Source: Thraustochytrium sp. TN22
Lineage: Eukaryota; Sar; Bigyra; Thraustochytrida; Thraustochytriidae
Length of the DNA: 64,000 nucleotides
Assembly (NCBI GenBank): GCA_013306675.1
Contig: JABLUY010000091.1
Coordinates: 1 to 64,000, forward strand
Direction of reading: 5' to 3'
Every line of letters begins with the position of its first letter. Positions within the stretch are counted from its first letter, which is position 1. Of this stretch, positions 1 through 9,395 are shown piece by piece. The position numbers and the translations under genes are program-made. Under the pieces are notes generated by a model, which had not been told where the DNA came from, did no database searches, and saw nothing but the letters and a program-made list of their open reading frames with translations.

Positions 1-584
1 TCGCGCTGGCGGCCCTGCACCTCCGCGTTCAGCGTGGTGTATCCGTCCGGGAGCTTGTCGTTGACGGCGGCGTCAATCATGGCCTTGTCTTCGGCCTTGC
101 AGCACTGCGCCATGTTACGCATGTCCATGTTGCGGTCCATGATGGTGGCGACCTGGTCCCGCGGGTTCTGGTCGTCAAAGTGCTTCCCAGCGCCCCCAAC
201 GAGGTCCGCGACGCGCCTCGCGCGCGGCATGATGGACCACTCCTCTCGCGGCTTGAGGACCACGTCCTGGCCCAGCATCACGTAGAAGTCCTCGCCCACG
301 TAGGCCGCCTTGACCTGGACGAGGTCGTCGCCAAGCTCGGCCACGAGCCGCAGCGTGGCCCCTTTTTCGACGCCTTCGCCGAGGTCGCGCGTCGCCACGA
401 CCAGCACGACGTCCTCCGCGAGCTTGCCGTCCACGACGCCCTTGAGCACCATCTGCAGGGCGCGCAGGCTGATGCTGCGGTAGTCGACGATGCGCCTCTG
501 CTCGGCCTCGTACGCCTCGTCCTTGCCGCTGCCGCGCCTGCTGAGCCTGCCGAGGCTCCTGCGCACGCTCGCCGTCCAGCTCAT
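1..584 (-). CDS. Hypothetical protein, N-terminal part, runs off the left edge
   Basis: An open frame begins with ATG at 584 and stays open to base 1, giving 194 codons of an unfinished protein. The first 20 residues are Arg/Ser/Gly-rich (starting MSWTASVRRS), which could be disordered or a targeting segment. The rest is a well-mixed soluble sequence with hydrophobic stretches such as EDVVLVVATRDLGEG and QVKAAYVGEDFYVMLGQDVV, which look like beta strands, followed by a helical Met/Asp-rich segment (IMDRNMDMRNMAQCC). No family was recognised. Codons end strongly in G or C, as in the firm genes of the window, which supports real coding. The upstream spacer to MED14 is about 780 bases. Confidence 0.6.
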   Translation of the reverse strand, partial: MSWTASVRRSLGRLSRRGSGKDEAYEAEQRRIVDYRSISLRALQMVLKGVVDGKLAEDVVLVVATRDLGEGVEKGATLRLVAELGDDLVQVKAAYVGEDFYVMLGQDVVLKPREEWSIMPRARRVADLVGGAGKHFDDQNPRDQVATIMDRNMDMRNMAQCCKAEDKAMIDAAVNDKLPDGYTTLNAEVQGRQR

Positions 585-1364
585 CCTGCCGCTGCCGTCT
601 GCGCCGTGCGTGGCCCGAGCGAGCGCCCGCACGCCTCGCCAGGGTCTGCCGTCCCCTCGCTTGCGGGTTTGCCGCGCGCCGCGCGCTCTCGCGCGACTCC
701 TCCAGCTGGCCCGCCGTTCTCCCCCCCCTCCTCGGAGCTGCACGCGCTGCACCCGCGCTGCACGTGCAGGCAGGAGAAAAGGGTTCGCGAGGCGCGAAGA
801 GCAGCGCAGCGCGCGGGGGCTCCAGGCTCGGGGCGCGCGGAGCGGCGCGCGGCCGCGGCGCGAGACGTGCTGCGCCCTGTCCGAGAGCTCGCCGCTGGTT
901 TCTGGTCTGAGAACGACGCCGCGTGGTCAACGCAGTCAACGCAGCTTCACGCACGACCTCTTCTAGAGCTAGTCGCCGCTTGTCGGACAGAGGCCCGTTC
1001 TCGTCTCAAAGCAAGGGGTGGCTACTGGGCCCGCGCTGTCGAGCGCCCGACAGCCGGGCAGCGGCCTGGCGCGGTCTAGCGCGGCCTGGCGCCGCCTGGC
1101 GGCTTGTTGACTGCTAGTGCACTGCAAGCGCGACACGTGCAGCTCAAGTTTTCTTTGCGCAGGAGAGACAGGCGCACACACAGAGAGCGGCTGGCTGGCT
1201 TGTTGTCGAGAGCGCGCGTTGTCATGCAACTGGACTCGGAGCGTCAATTGGTAAAAGTCTTCGATTCTGGTTAGTGGGCCCCAGTTAGAACCTTGGAACC
1301 AACTGGTTGGTGCCAGCCTGCCAGGTGCCACCAGGTAGCCCGGTTCATGTGCTGCGTGCGTGAC
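585..1364. other. Intergenic spacer, MED14 3' side to upstream of the left-edge gene
   Basis: No convincing gene. It holds imperfect repeats of a CTGGCGC/CTGGCGG type near 1065-1105 and a cluster of short inverted repeats near 1270-1340 built from CCAGTT/AACTGG and GGTGCC/GGCACC words, just beyond the MED14 stop. The 3' end of MED14 and the promoter of the left-edge gene should both lie here. Confidence 0.5.
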
Positions 1365-4300
1365 TCATGCTGCGCCGAGGACGGTGCTGATACAGCTCTT
1401 GAGCTTCCTGGAGAACTGATTGTAGGGTACGATGAGGTCCTCCTTGATGGCGTTGTTGGTGTAGAGCGAGTTGAACTTGACACCTTCGAGCGTGAGCGTG
1501 AGGTCGACGCGGTGGACCTCGCCGATGAAGAGGCGCAGGCGCAGGTGCGAGAGCGGGAGCATGGTGACGATGCGTGCGCCCTGGTTGGAGGCGGCCTTTT
1601 GGGACATGATGCGCAGACTGAGGTTGAACTTGCCGCCGGCGCGGCCGCCGGGGCCGGGCGTGCCGCCGGGTGTGGACGCGGGAAGCGGCGTCTCGGGCTG
1701 CGAGCCAAGCAGCTTGTCCGGCACGGAGGTGAGCGCCTCCCGCAGCGGCTTGACGACCGGGAGTCCGTAGGCGAGCGAGGCAAGGACCTGGCGAGCGACC
1801 TGCTGCGCGGCCTCCCAGTCGACGCGGACGAGGTCCGGGCGAATGTGCTCGTTGAGGAGTGTGACGATCTCGTGGACCCAGGGCAGCGAGGGCCCGTCGA
1901 GGAGGACAAGGTCGAAGGCGCCGTCGGAGAAAGCGATGAGAGCGTCCACGGTGAGGCCCTCGTGCGAGGCATGCACGGCGACGCCATCGGGCCCGGCGTA
2001 TACGACCTTGGCGGCGGGCGCCGTGGGCTCCTGGCCGAAGCGCACGCAGCCGCCCGCGACGCCGCCCTGCAGCGTGAGCATGGCGCGCGCCACCACCTCA
2101 TGCATGGCGGCCGCGACGATGTCCAGATTGAGGCCGCGTGAGTGCAGCGAGTCGATGGCCGTCGTGACCGGGCCTGCGCGCACGTAGCGCAGGCGCAGGC
2201 GCACGTTGCTCTCGGCCGGCGCGCCGACATACTGCGCGTCGCGCTCGCTGGCCGCCATGACCAAGACGGTGGGCGGCTTTCCAAAGGGCAGCCGCGGCTC
2301 GGCGGCCGGCGCGCTCACGTCCACGAGCAGCACGTCGCGCGGGTGCAGCTGCAGCACGAGCTCGGCGGGCGTGCCGTACGCGGCCGCCAGGAGCTTGGGC
2401 GCCGGCACGGCGAGCGTGTTGGACGTGACGCGGCGCGCGCGGCCGCCCAGCGACCGGCACAGAAAGCTGGTCTTCATCGTGGTCATGTGGGGCTCGGCCA
2501 GCGCCGCGGCGGCCTCCAGCGTGGCGCGAACCGTGGCGTCCGAGCTAAAGTTCTCCGCCACGCCGGCCAGCGATCCGGTGCACAGCAGGTCGGACCGCTT
2601 CACGCAGAGCCCCTCCTGCGCCTTGCTGGCCGGCCCGCCGACGACCACCCACTCAAGCTGCGAGGCCGAGGCCGAGGGCGTCGTCGCCGGGGCAGCAGCG
2701 CCGCCTCCACTTCGGTTCCCGTTCCCGTTCCCGTTCCCGTTCGCCTGCGGCTCGGCCGGCGCCTGGGCGACCGGGATGCCGCCCAGGAGCGTGCTGGCGA
2801 TACCCCGGCCGCCCACGCACAGGTGGTACTCGTGGTCGCCAATGTCCGAGAGCCGCACAAAGAGGCAGGGCGGCGTGGACGGCGCGGACGGCCCGCCCGG
2901 TGCGGGCGCCGGCCCGCCAGCCGCGGCCACCTCGAGCACAAAGGGCATGCAGCGCGATGCCGGAAGCTGGAGCTCCTCGCACGCCAGCTCGAGCGACTCG
3001 AGGATGGCGTGCACCGAGAGCAAAAAGAGAGCGCGTACGATACCACGCGACGCCCTGGCCACGTCCGCCTTGGCGACCTGACGTTCTACGGACGACAACA
3101 GCAGCAGGTCGGCCGAGGCGCCCCACGCGCGCTGCGACCGGAAGCCGCCCGCCCCGCGCGTCTTGCGCAGCAGCGACAGCAGGAGCTCGCCGGACCGAAT
3201 CTCCACACTCACGGCGAGCGTGCGCTCAACGGGGAGCCCAATGTGCAGCGCCACGTCGTTGGCCTGGGTCACAATGCTGGGCGTGTTGCGGAACTGCGAG
3301 AGGGCCCACGCGGGGCGCTCGATGCGCGTCGTGGACGCCGAGGTCTCCAGTTCAAACACGAGGTCGTCCACGGCCAGGCCGATCTCGTTGAGTCGGCTCT
3401 CCGCGTGCGCCAGCGTGCCGAGCAGCAGCACCTTTTCGATGTTGAGGGCCGACGGGCACAGGCCGTCCACAAGCCCACCACCTGCCGGCGCACCAACGCC
3501 CGCCTCGCCCGCCTCGCCCGCGTCTGCCTTGGCGGCGGCAGACGCCTCGCCGACCTTGAGCTGACGCCGCCGCAGGGCCCCGCCGCCCGTGACAAGCGCG
3601 GCGGCAATGCTGGACCGCGTCGCCGTGGTGTCCACGGGCGGGTCGAGCGTGACGGCGAGTTGGCCGTCGTCCTCGGTCGGGTCGAAGCTGATGCGCAGCG
3701 AGCAGGACCGATTCCAGTGCCGCAGCTCGAGCGCGGCGCCCGTCGGGCTGCCCTGCACCTCAAGCGTGCCGAACTTCCAGTGGTTCTCCGTCAGCTCGCG
3801 CGCCTGGGCCTCGAGCATCTTGATGCTGACAGACGCGCAAAAGGTGTGGACCACCTCGTACACGTCGCGCAGCGGCGTCTCCGTGACGAGCAGGCGCTGC
3901 TGTAGCACGCGCAGCAGGTACAGCACGGCGGCGCGCTTGGGTCGAAACGCCGCGGACGCGTCCCGCGCATCCGCGCGCCGCCGCTTCTTGGAGAGCGCCG
4001 CGGCGTCCCCCGCCCCCGAAGCCTCGCCGCGGTCCTCGGTCCCGTCGTCGTCTAGCGTCGCCACGACAGCGTCCGCCTGCTCGCGATCCGCCGCCTCTGC
4101 ATCCGGCGCAGCCGCCCTCGCCGCCGGCCCGCCCTCGCCGCGCTCTACCTTCTGCGCCGCCGGCTTCTCCTCGTCGGCGCCGGCGTCGCCGCCCACCCCC
4201 GCGCAGCCCGCTCCCTGCAGGGCCGCGATGTGGGATGTGCTTGTGTCGCCAGCCACGAAGATGGCGATGCGCAGCACGACCCAGGGCGAGTCGAGCGCCG

Positions 4301-4898
4301 CGCCCGAGAGCGTCAGCACGACCTCGAACTCGTGCTCCACGCGGCACACGAGCGTGCCGTCCTCCACGCGGAACGAGGTGAACTGCTCGGGCGCGCGCTG
4401 GTGCAATAGCCTCTCCAAGATGTACTGCTCAAGCTTGCGCAGCGTCTCCGCCTCGTCCATCTCCGGGAGGCGGTCGTCCAGCCGTGGATCGCCCGAGAGC
4501 CTCGCGATGGCGCGCGGCAGCCGCAAGTAGGTGCCCGAGCTCAGCACGTCCACCGCGCCCGCCACGTCGTACACGGGCGCCCGCGCCGTGTGCAGCACGA
4601 TGGCGCTCCGCCGCAGCGCCGCCACGGCCTCGAAGACGCGCACCTCGTTCATTCCATAGTCCTGCTGCAGCGCCATCATATCGTCCACGAGCCGCCCGCT
4701 CTCGCACGCCCACTTGATCAGCACCAGCAGCTTCACGAACCTGTGCCGCACATGCTTCAGGTACCTCAGGATCGCCACCTTGCGCTCGCCGTCCTCCAGC
4801 GCCGCCACCAGCCGCGACGTCGACTCCAGGTCCTCCTGCGCCGTCAGGCACACGCGCCGCACCACGTCGCCCACCGCCACGCGCGGCGTCGCGTCCAT
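1365..4898 (-). CDS. MED14: Mediator complex subunit 14
   Basis: MED14 is the scaffold subunit joining head, middle and tail of Mediator, acting with RNA polymerase II in the nucleus. The 1,177-residue product is a little shorter than human MED14 (about 1,450). The family signature is at the N terminus: ERKVAILRYLKHVRHRFVKL at residues 38-57, followed by LLVLIKWA, matching the helical repeat next to the conserved KLLVL-KW core. A long alternation of helical and strand segments follows, as in the MED14 repeats. Low-complexity inserts include an acidic/Ala-rich stretch near residues 240-310 and an alternating NG run near 720. The ATG at 4898 is chosen; the frame stays open upstream only through a (GGA)n Gly/Ala run starting from GTG at 5015, which is probably 5' leader. 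It is divergent from the Rrp15 gene. Confidence 0.88.
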   Translation of the reverse strand: MDATPRVAVGDVVRRVCLTAQEDLESTSRLVAALEDGERKVAILRYLKHVRHRFVKLLVLIKWACESGRLVDDMMALQQDYGMNEVRVFEAVAALRRSAIVLHTARAPVYDVAGAVDVLSSGTYLRLPRAIARLSGDPRLDDRLPEMDEAETLRKLEQYILERLLHQRAPEQFTSFRVEDGTLVCRVEHEFEVVLTLSGAALDSPWVVLRIAIFVAGDTSTSHIAALQGAGCAGVGGDAGADEEKPAAQKVERGEGGPAARAAAPDAEAADREQADAVVATLDDDGTEDRGEASGAGDAAALSKKRRRADARDASAAFRPKRAAVLYLLRVLQQRLLVTETPLRDVYEVVHTFCASVSIKMLEAQARELTENHWKFGTLEVQGSPTGAALELRHWNRSCSLRISFDPTEDDGQLAVTLDPPVDTTATRSSIAAALVTGGGALRRRQLKVGEASAAAKADAGEAGEAGVGAPAGGGLVDGLCPSALNIEKVLLLGTLAHAESRLNEIGLAVDDLVFELETSASTTRIERPAWALSQFRNTPSIVTQANDVALHIGLPVERTLAVSVEIRSGELLLSLLRKTRGAGGFRSQRAWGASADLLLLSSVERQVAKADVARASRGIVRALFLLSVHAILESLELACEELQLPASRCMPFVLEVAAAGGPAPAPGGPSAPSTPPCLFVRLSDIGDHEYHLCVGGRGIASTLLGGIPVAQAPAEPQANGNGNGNGNRSGGGAAAPATTPSASASQLEWVVVGGPASKAQEGLCVKRSDLLCTGSLAGVAENFSSDATVRATLEAAAALAEPHMTTMKTSFLCRSLGGRARRVTSNTLAVPAPKLLAAAYGTPAELVLQLHPRDVLLVDVSAPAAEPRLPFGKPPTVLVMAASERDAQYVGAPAESNVRLRLRYVRAGPVTTAIDSLHSRGLNLDIVAAAMHEVVARAMLTLQGGVAGGCVRFGQEPTAPAAKVVYAGPDGVAVHASHEGLTVDALIAFSDGAFDLVLLDGPSLPWVHEIVTLLNEHIRPDLVRVDWEAAQQVARQVLASLAYGLPVVKPLREALTSVPDKLLGSQPETPLPASTPGGTPGPGGRAGGKFNLSLRIMSQKAASNQGARIVTMLPLSHLRLRLFIGEVHRVDLTLTLEGVKFNSLYTNNAIKEDLIVPYNQFSRKLKSCISTVLGAA

Positions 4899-4910
4899 CG
4901 CGCCGCCGAG

Positions 4911-4970
4911 ACCGCCCGCGCCGCCCGCGCCGCCCGCGCCGCCCGCGCCGCCCGCGGCCGCCCGCGCCGC
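4911..4970 (-). repeat. (GCCGCCCGC)n array in the MED14 leader
   Basis: About six CCCGCGCCG 9-mers just upstream of the MED14 ATG at 4898; G-rich on the coding strand. If the frame were translated from an upstream GTG it would read as a Gly-Gly-Ala repeat. Confidence 0.85.
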
Positions 4971-5232
4971 GATCCGCTCTGCCGCTCGCGCGCGCGCCCG
5001 CGCCGCGCAGATCACCTCGCGCTCAGCCGGCGCCGGCCGCGCGGTTAGGCCGCCAACCGCCGCGGCCTATCCGCGTCCACCGCGGCGGCGGCGGCCGTGG
5101 TCTTGGCCGAGATCTCCTGGGCCTCCTTCGCGCCGCGTCGCGCCGCTTCGCGCCGCTTTGAGTTGTGCCGTTCTCGACCTGCGAGCACACATTGTCGGCG
5201 GTCTTCTGCTTCTGCCTGTCCGCGGCGGCCGC

Positions 5233-5625
5233 TCAGCTCAGGTCGAGGGGCTCGTACACGCGGTCCTGGGCCTCCTCGGCCTTGGTCTTGAAGAAGTGCT
5301 TCGCGGAGATCCTGCCGATCTCGACCTGCGAGCGCGCATCGTCGGTGGTCTTCTGCATCATCTCATTGCGCAACTCCTCGACGGAGGGCGCTGCTTGGAG
5401 GCTCAGCTCGGGCGAGGCTTGGAGGCTCAGCTCGGGCGAGGATGCGGTCGAGGTGATGCGAGGCGCGCTCGCAGGTGAACCGCTCGCGTATGATGGACTC
5501 TTGCGACAAACTTCGTCGATGCAGGGCCCCGAACTGGTGAAGAATGAACCCGCAACAGCCGACGCTCGCTCCGCGTCATGTCGCCTTGTTTCGCTGCGCC
5601 AAGCGTGCTCGAAACAAAGAAACAC
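5233..5625 (-). CDS. Possible small protein with internal repeats (uncertain)
   Basis: An open frame of 130 codons ends at 5233. Its last 43 residues, from an ATG at about 5364, form a charged amphipathic helix-like segment (KTTDDARSQVEIG, then SAKHFFKTKAEEAQ). Just before this the octapeptide SPELSLQA occurs twice in tandem. The upstream part opens with GTG rather than ATG, so either the real protein is only about 43 residues, or a first exon and intron lie upstream, or this is not a gene. After the stop, a diverged copy of the same DNA follows (TADNVCSQVENG compared with TTDDARSQVEIG), suggesting a decayed tandem duplication. Function unknown. Confidence 0.3.
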   Translation of the reverse strand: MFLCFEHAWRSETRRHDAERASAVAGSFFTSSGPCIDEVCRKSPSYASGSPASAPRITSTASSPELSLQASPELSLQAAPSVEELRNEMMQKTTDDARSQVEIGRISAKHFFKTKAEEAQDRVYEPLDLS

Positions 5626-5940
5626 GAAAACATCAAAGCAAAGGGAAGAAGAGGACGTTCACGAGCCGAGTACACCACAACGCAGACCTTGCTGCATTGT
5701 GATAGCCACAATCTGCCGCATCGGTCAAAAGGAGACCGTGCAGGACGGAAGCGCGAGCGGCGGCTTTGATAGTGCTGGCGGGGAGCGCCCATCATCCGTG
5801 GCCGCCCGCCGCCGAGCAGCACTGGCAATAACCCGCGCTCGCATCCCAGTGCGCGCCGGAGTGGCATCGCGGCGATGGTGGCTGGCATTGATGACTGGCG
5901 CAGACGAAGAACTGGCGCGGGAGGGCCGGGCACGAGCAGG

Positions 5941-6849
5941 ATGACGGAGCGCGCGGCGCGGCGCGGGGCGCAGGCGGGGCAGCGGCGCGGGCGCGCCGCG
6001 CCCAAGGCCGCCCCGAGCGAGCTGGAGTCCGAGTCCGAGCCGGAGCAGCAGGAGGAGCTGGCCATGGCGCGGGACAGCGCGAGCGAGGCGAGCGACGCCG
6101 GCGACGCCGCGGGCGACGCCGAGGAGGCGCCGGGCCGCGAGGAGGAGGACGCGGGCCAGGGCGGCGAGGCGCGCGAGAACGGCCAGTTCTTCGCCAAGAC
6201 GCTCCTGGACCTCGTGCAGCGGCCGGCACGGCGCGAGGGCGACGAGGACGAGGACGAGGAGGACGCGAGCGAGCACGACGACGACGACGACGCTGAGGAG
6301 GAGGGCGACGACGACGATGAGGAGGCCAGCAGCGGCAGCGAGGCGGGCGAGGGCGGGCGCACCGTGCTGACGAAGCGCAAGACCAAGGAGATGAAGGAGA
6401 ACGAGAAGCTGCGCAAGGACGCGCGCGCCCGCAAGCGCGCGCGCAAGGCTCGGCGCGAGGTGCGCGAGCGCGGCATGGAGGACCCCAAGAGCGCCGACCG
6501 GGTGTTCGAGCGACAGCTTCGCAAGATTGCCACCAAGGGTGTGGTGATGCTTTTCAACACGATCCAGTCGCACCAGGCCAAGAAGCCGGCCGCGGCGGGT
6601 GGCGAGACCGTCAAGGTCAAGGCCGCCAGCAAGGACAGCTTTCTGGACATGCTGAAGCAAAAGGGCGGCAGTAAGGCTGCCATGGAGGAGCTGGACGAGG
6701 TGGAGGCTGGCGCGAAGGCCGGCAAGGCCGGCTGGGACGCCATGCGCGAGGACTACATGCTTGGCGCCAACCTCCGTGACTTCGGCAAGGCGACCGAGGA
6801 GGAGTTTGAGGACGAGGAAGGCGCGGAGATCGAGTCCGTTTCGGACTGA
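5941..6849 (+). CDS. RRP15: Ribosomal RNA-processing protein Rrp15
   Basis: Rrp15 is a nucleolar 60S assembly factor needed for processing of the 27S/32S pre-rRNA. The 302-residue product has the expected layout: a low-complexity acidic N-terminal half (very acidic at 100-128), a basic segment KRKTKEMKENEKLRKDAR at 145-162 and beyond, then the family core ERQLRKIATKGVVMLFNTIQ at 190-209. FFAKTLLDL at 83-91 matches the short conserved motif ahead of the acidic region. The ATG at 5941 is preferred because the protein then starts MTERAARRG; an in-frame ATG at 5875 would add 22 residues with no family support. The tail is acidic, ending IESVSD. The gene is convergent with the polycystin gene (137 bases between stops). 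Confidence 0.88.
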   Translation: MTERAARRGAQAGQRRGRAAPKAAPSELESESEPEQQEELAMARDSASEASDAGDAAGDAEEAPGREEEDAGQGGEARENGQFFAKTLLDLVQRPARREGDEDEDEEDASEHDDDDDAEEEGDDDDEEASSGSEAGEGGRTVLTKRKTKEMKENEKLRKDARARKRARKARREVRERGMEDPKSADRVFERQLRKIATKGVVMLFNTIQSHQAKKPAAAGGETVKVKAASKDSFLDMLKQKGGSKAAMEELDEVEAGAKAGKAGWDAMREDYMLGANLRDFGKATEEEFEDEEGAEIESVSD

Positions 6850-6986
6850 TGTGCGCTCTCTGCGCTCGTGTGCGCTCGCGTGTGCGCTGCTGTAACAAGA
6901 TCATTCATTTTGAGACGTTCATGGTACATTTGTTTGTGCTGTGGTGTGCTGGGCTGGGCTGGGCATCGCAAGAGCAGACCGTCCTG

Positions 6987-9395
6987 TCATGAGTTGCTGC
7001 TGCCTTGCACACCGGGCTCGGCAACTCGCGTGTGGATGGCGGCGCGCAGGTCGCGCAGGTCAGCGAAGATGTTTTGCTGGGCCTCGCGCGCCTGGCGTAT
7101 GCGAGACTGCAGGCGGCCCTCGACGCGCAGATGCTGCACCTTGAGGTTCATGACGGCGCTGTAGGTGGGGCGAAAGTCGTGGTGTCGCGCGCCGTCCTGG
7201 CGCGTCCGTGCCGCGCGGTCGTGGATGACGCGCTCGACCTCGCAGATATACTCGCCGGTGAGGCGGCGGTCGCGGCGCAGCTCATCAATCTTGCCCTGAA
7301 AGAGGCGCGCGCGCTGTTGGGTAGGCGCCAGCTTGCACAGCGCGAAGAGCGCGTCGACCTGGTAGTTGTCGATGCGCAGGCGCGAGCGGCCCTCGCCCTG
7401 CAGCGCTTTGCGCAGCTCCTCATACGTCAAAAAGTTCTTGGTCTGGTTGCTGGAGCGCTGCCGCCAAGTCTGCAGGCGGCGCAGGACCTGAGTCGTGGAG
7501 AGCCACCCCTTTTCGTTCGGGTTGCTGCAGCAGAGCGCCGAGAGCATCACGCTCAGGCAGTCCGCCTCGCCTTCGTCCCAGCTGCGCCGCAGCGCACGGT
7601 TGCGCCAGCGCCACGTGCGAAAGGCGGTCCCCAGCCGCCAGCCGCCCGAGGCGTTCAGATGGTGCGGAGAGCTCGTCTCGTCCAGCCGGCAAGCAGGCAG
7701 GTCCTGCGACAGCGAGGCGTCCGGCGCGCTCGCCTTGGCGGGCGCAAAGTCGCGGCCGCCGCCGCCCCCGTGGCGGCGGTCTTGCTCCTGGTCGATCACC
7801 TCGCCCAGCACGAGGTTGAAGGACTTGAGGAAGATGGCAAAGTACAGGTTGAGCAGCATCAGATTGAAGCCGATCACGAAGAGCACCACGTAGAGGCTGG
7901 AGAGCGCAAGCGCTTCCACCGGCGAGGCGTACTGCAGGTTGGACAGACCAAAGTACCCGGTCACCTGCAGCATGCAGGCGTAGAAAGCGTCCGCGAAGGT
8001 CGCGTACGTGGTCGAGTACGGGCCGGCCAACAGCAGCAAAAAGCTCGAGAAGGAGACCACGAGCACCAGCACCAGCAGGTAAAAGGCCGCCAGGTCGGCG
8101 CGCGAGGCGCGCACTACCGCGTAAATGAAGCGGAAGCCGTAGAACAGCTTAAAGTACTTGACCAGGTAGACGCCGACGAGCACGATGGTAAAGGCGGACG
8201 TGCGCTTGAAGGCCACGGTCCACGCAATGGCCCGCCCCGCACCCGCGAAGAAGGTCCTGCTCTGTACTGCGTCCGCCACGGCATCGTCGCGCAGCACGAG
8301 CCGCGTCAGGACATCGGTGAAGATGGCCGCCAGGAGCGCCGCCAGGAGCAGCTCGACAATCCACAAAAAGGCGTGCCGACGCAGCGGCGCCTCCGAGAGC
8401 CGCAGCAGGTGCGAGGCGTGCAGCAACTGGAAGATGAGGCGCACGCACGCCACGGCCAGGAGCGCGTAGCCGGCGCCAAAGAGCCCCGGGTGCCGGTCTG
8501 GCGTAATCTCAAAGGAAGCCTCCTGAAGCTCCGCGACGGGCAGCACCAGGCCGGACGGCAGGAACTCGAAGCCGAGCCGCGAGTAAATGAGCACGTTGGT
8601 GCTTGGGCAGAAAAGCGTCAGCGAGATGACCAGGAGCGCCGTGCGGTCGTTCACGAAGGCCTGCTCGTTGCCAGACGGCACGCTCAGCGGAAACATGATC
8701 TGCAGCGTGTTGAGGATGTCTGTATCCTCGGCGTCGTCCGTCACGAGCAGGTCCACGACCCAGCCGCCCGCTGGGTATGTGTTAAAGGGCGTCGTGAATG
8801 GCAGCTCCTGCGTGTCCTGCGCCGTGCTAAAGTTGTATGGCCCGTGCGACACATCATTCTGTCGCGCGGAGGAGTACGCCGCCACGCAGGCTCTGCGCGG
8901 CGCGTACTCGGGCGGCCCGCGCCATGCGCAGCCCTCGTCCGGCAGCACCTGGACGGCGCGGAAGCGCACCCCCCACAGCAGCGTCAGAGCACCCTGGATC
9001 GCCGTGTAGTTGCTCGCCGCGTGTGTCGCCGGGTCCAGCAAACGCCGGTAGATGACGTTGAACACGTACTGCGCCACGTCCTGCCGGTTCGCCACGTCGT
9101 CGAAGCCGATGAAGGACGGCGTCGCCACGCGCGGGAACCGCTCGTTCAGCAGCAGCTGCTCCTGCACGCCGCGAGCGTCGCGCATCTGGTCCATGTCCAT
9201 CTGCATGCTCACGTACACCACCAGCACGATACCCAGCGCCACATGCACCACGAGCTCTCGCGCCAGGAACTTCTCGTACAGCCGTTGCCGCAGGTCCTGC
9301 ACCAGCTGGTGATACGCCACGCATCGTCCGTGGCTTGCGGCGCCGCCTGCATAATCTGGGTCGTAGCGCTCCTCGTAGCGCGTCGCCCCGCTCAT
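6987..9395 (-). CDS. Polycystin-2-type (PKD/TRPP) cation channel
   Basis: Predicted non-selective cation channel of the polycystin TRP family, likely in ciliary or plasma membrane. The 802-residue product has a first membrane segment near 46-63, a long extracellular TOP-type domain at about 70-300 (with SRLGFEFLPSGLVLPVAEL at 272-290 matching the family's strand before S2), membrane segments near 304-325, 341-365, 398-420 and 430-455, a pore helix and filter in FYACMLQVTGYFGLSNLQ at 471-488, and S6 near 500-525. The cytoplasmic tail has a Gly-rich patch, then a basic and helical C terminus; no EF-hand was recognised. The filter residues differ from the animal PKD2 version, so ion selectivity cannot be inferred. 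The start is the ATG at 9395; upstream sequence opens only with TTG. Confidence 0.82.
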   Translation of the reverse strand: MSGATRYEERYDPDYAGGAASHGRCVAYHQLVQDLRQRLYEKFLARELVVHVALGIVLVVYVSMQMDMDQMRDARGVQEQLLLNERFPRVATPSFIGFDDVANRQDVAQYVFNVIYRRLLDPATHAASNYTAIQGALTLLWGVRFRAVQVLPDEGCAWRGPPEYAPRRACVAAYSSARQNDVSHGPYNFSTAQDTQELPFTTPFNTYPAGGWVVDLLVTDDAEDTDILNTLQIMFPLSVPSGNEQAFVNDRTALLVISLTLFCPSTNVLIYSRLGFEFLPSGLVLPVAELQEASFEITPDRHPGLFGAGYALLAVACVRLIFQLLHASHLLRLSEAPLRRHAFLWIVELLLAALLAAIFTDVLTRLVLRDDAVADAVQSRTFFAGAGRAIAWTVAFKRTSAFTIVLVGVYLVKYFKLFYGFRFIYAVVRASRADLAAFYLLVLVLVVSFSSFLLLLAGPYSTTYATFADAFYACMLQVTGYFGLSNLQYASPVEALALSSLYVVLFVIGFNLMLLNLYFAIFLKSFNLVLGEVIDQEQDRRHGGGGGRDFAPAKASAPDASLSQDLPACRLDETSSPHHLNASGGWRLGTAFRTWRWRNRALRRSWDEGEADCLSVMLSALCCSNPNEKGWLSTTQVLRRLQTWRQRSSNQTKNFLTYEELRKALQGEGRSRLRIDNYQVDALFALCKLAPTQQRARLFQGKIDELRRDRRLTGEYICEVERVIHDRAARTRQDGARHHDFRPTYSAVMNLKVQHLRVEGRLQSRIRQAREAQQNIFADLRDLRAAIHTRVAEPGVQGSSNS

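Larger units (their letters stand above)
4899..5940. other. Divergent spacer between MED14 and RRP15
   Basis: About 1 kb holding both promoters. Immediately upstream of MED14, 4911-4970 is a GCCGCCCGC array (G-rich on the MED14 coding strand). Positions 5100-5440 hold diverged tandem duplications with a possible small reading frame, described separately. The 5560-5760 part has visibly lower GC and is the best candidate for the RRP15 core promoter. Confidence 0.5.

Noticed and set aside
2142-3905. 587-codon open frame antisense to MED14
   Set aside because: Arg/His/Gly-rich shadow; MED14 on the other strand has family support.
4899-5015. N-terminal extension of MED14 from a GTG codon
   Set aside because: Nuclear genes rarely start at GTG, and the extension is a GC-array-encoded Gly/Ala run. 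The same argument removed the upstream TTG/GTG starts of the polycystin, FKBP, CWC22, SmB, LRR and P-loop genes.
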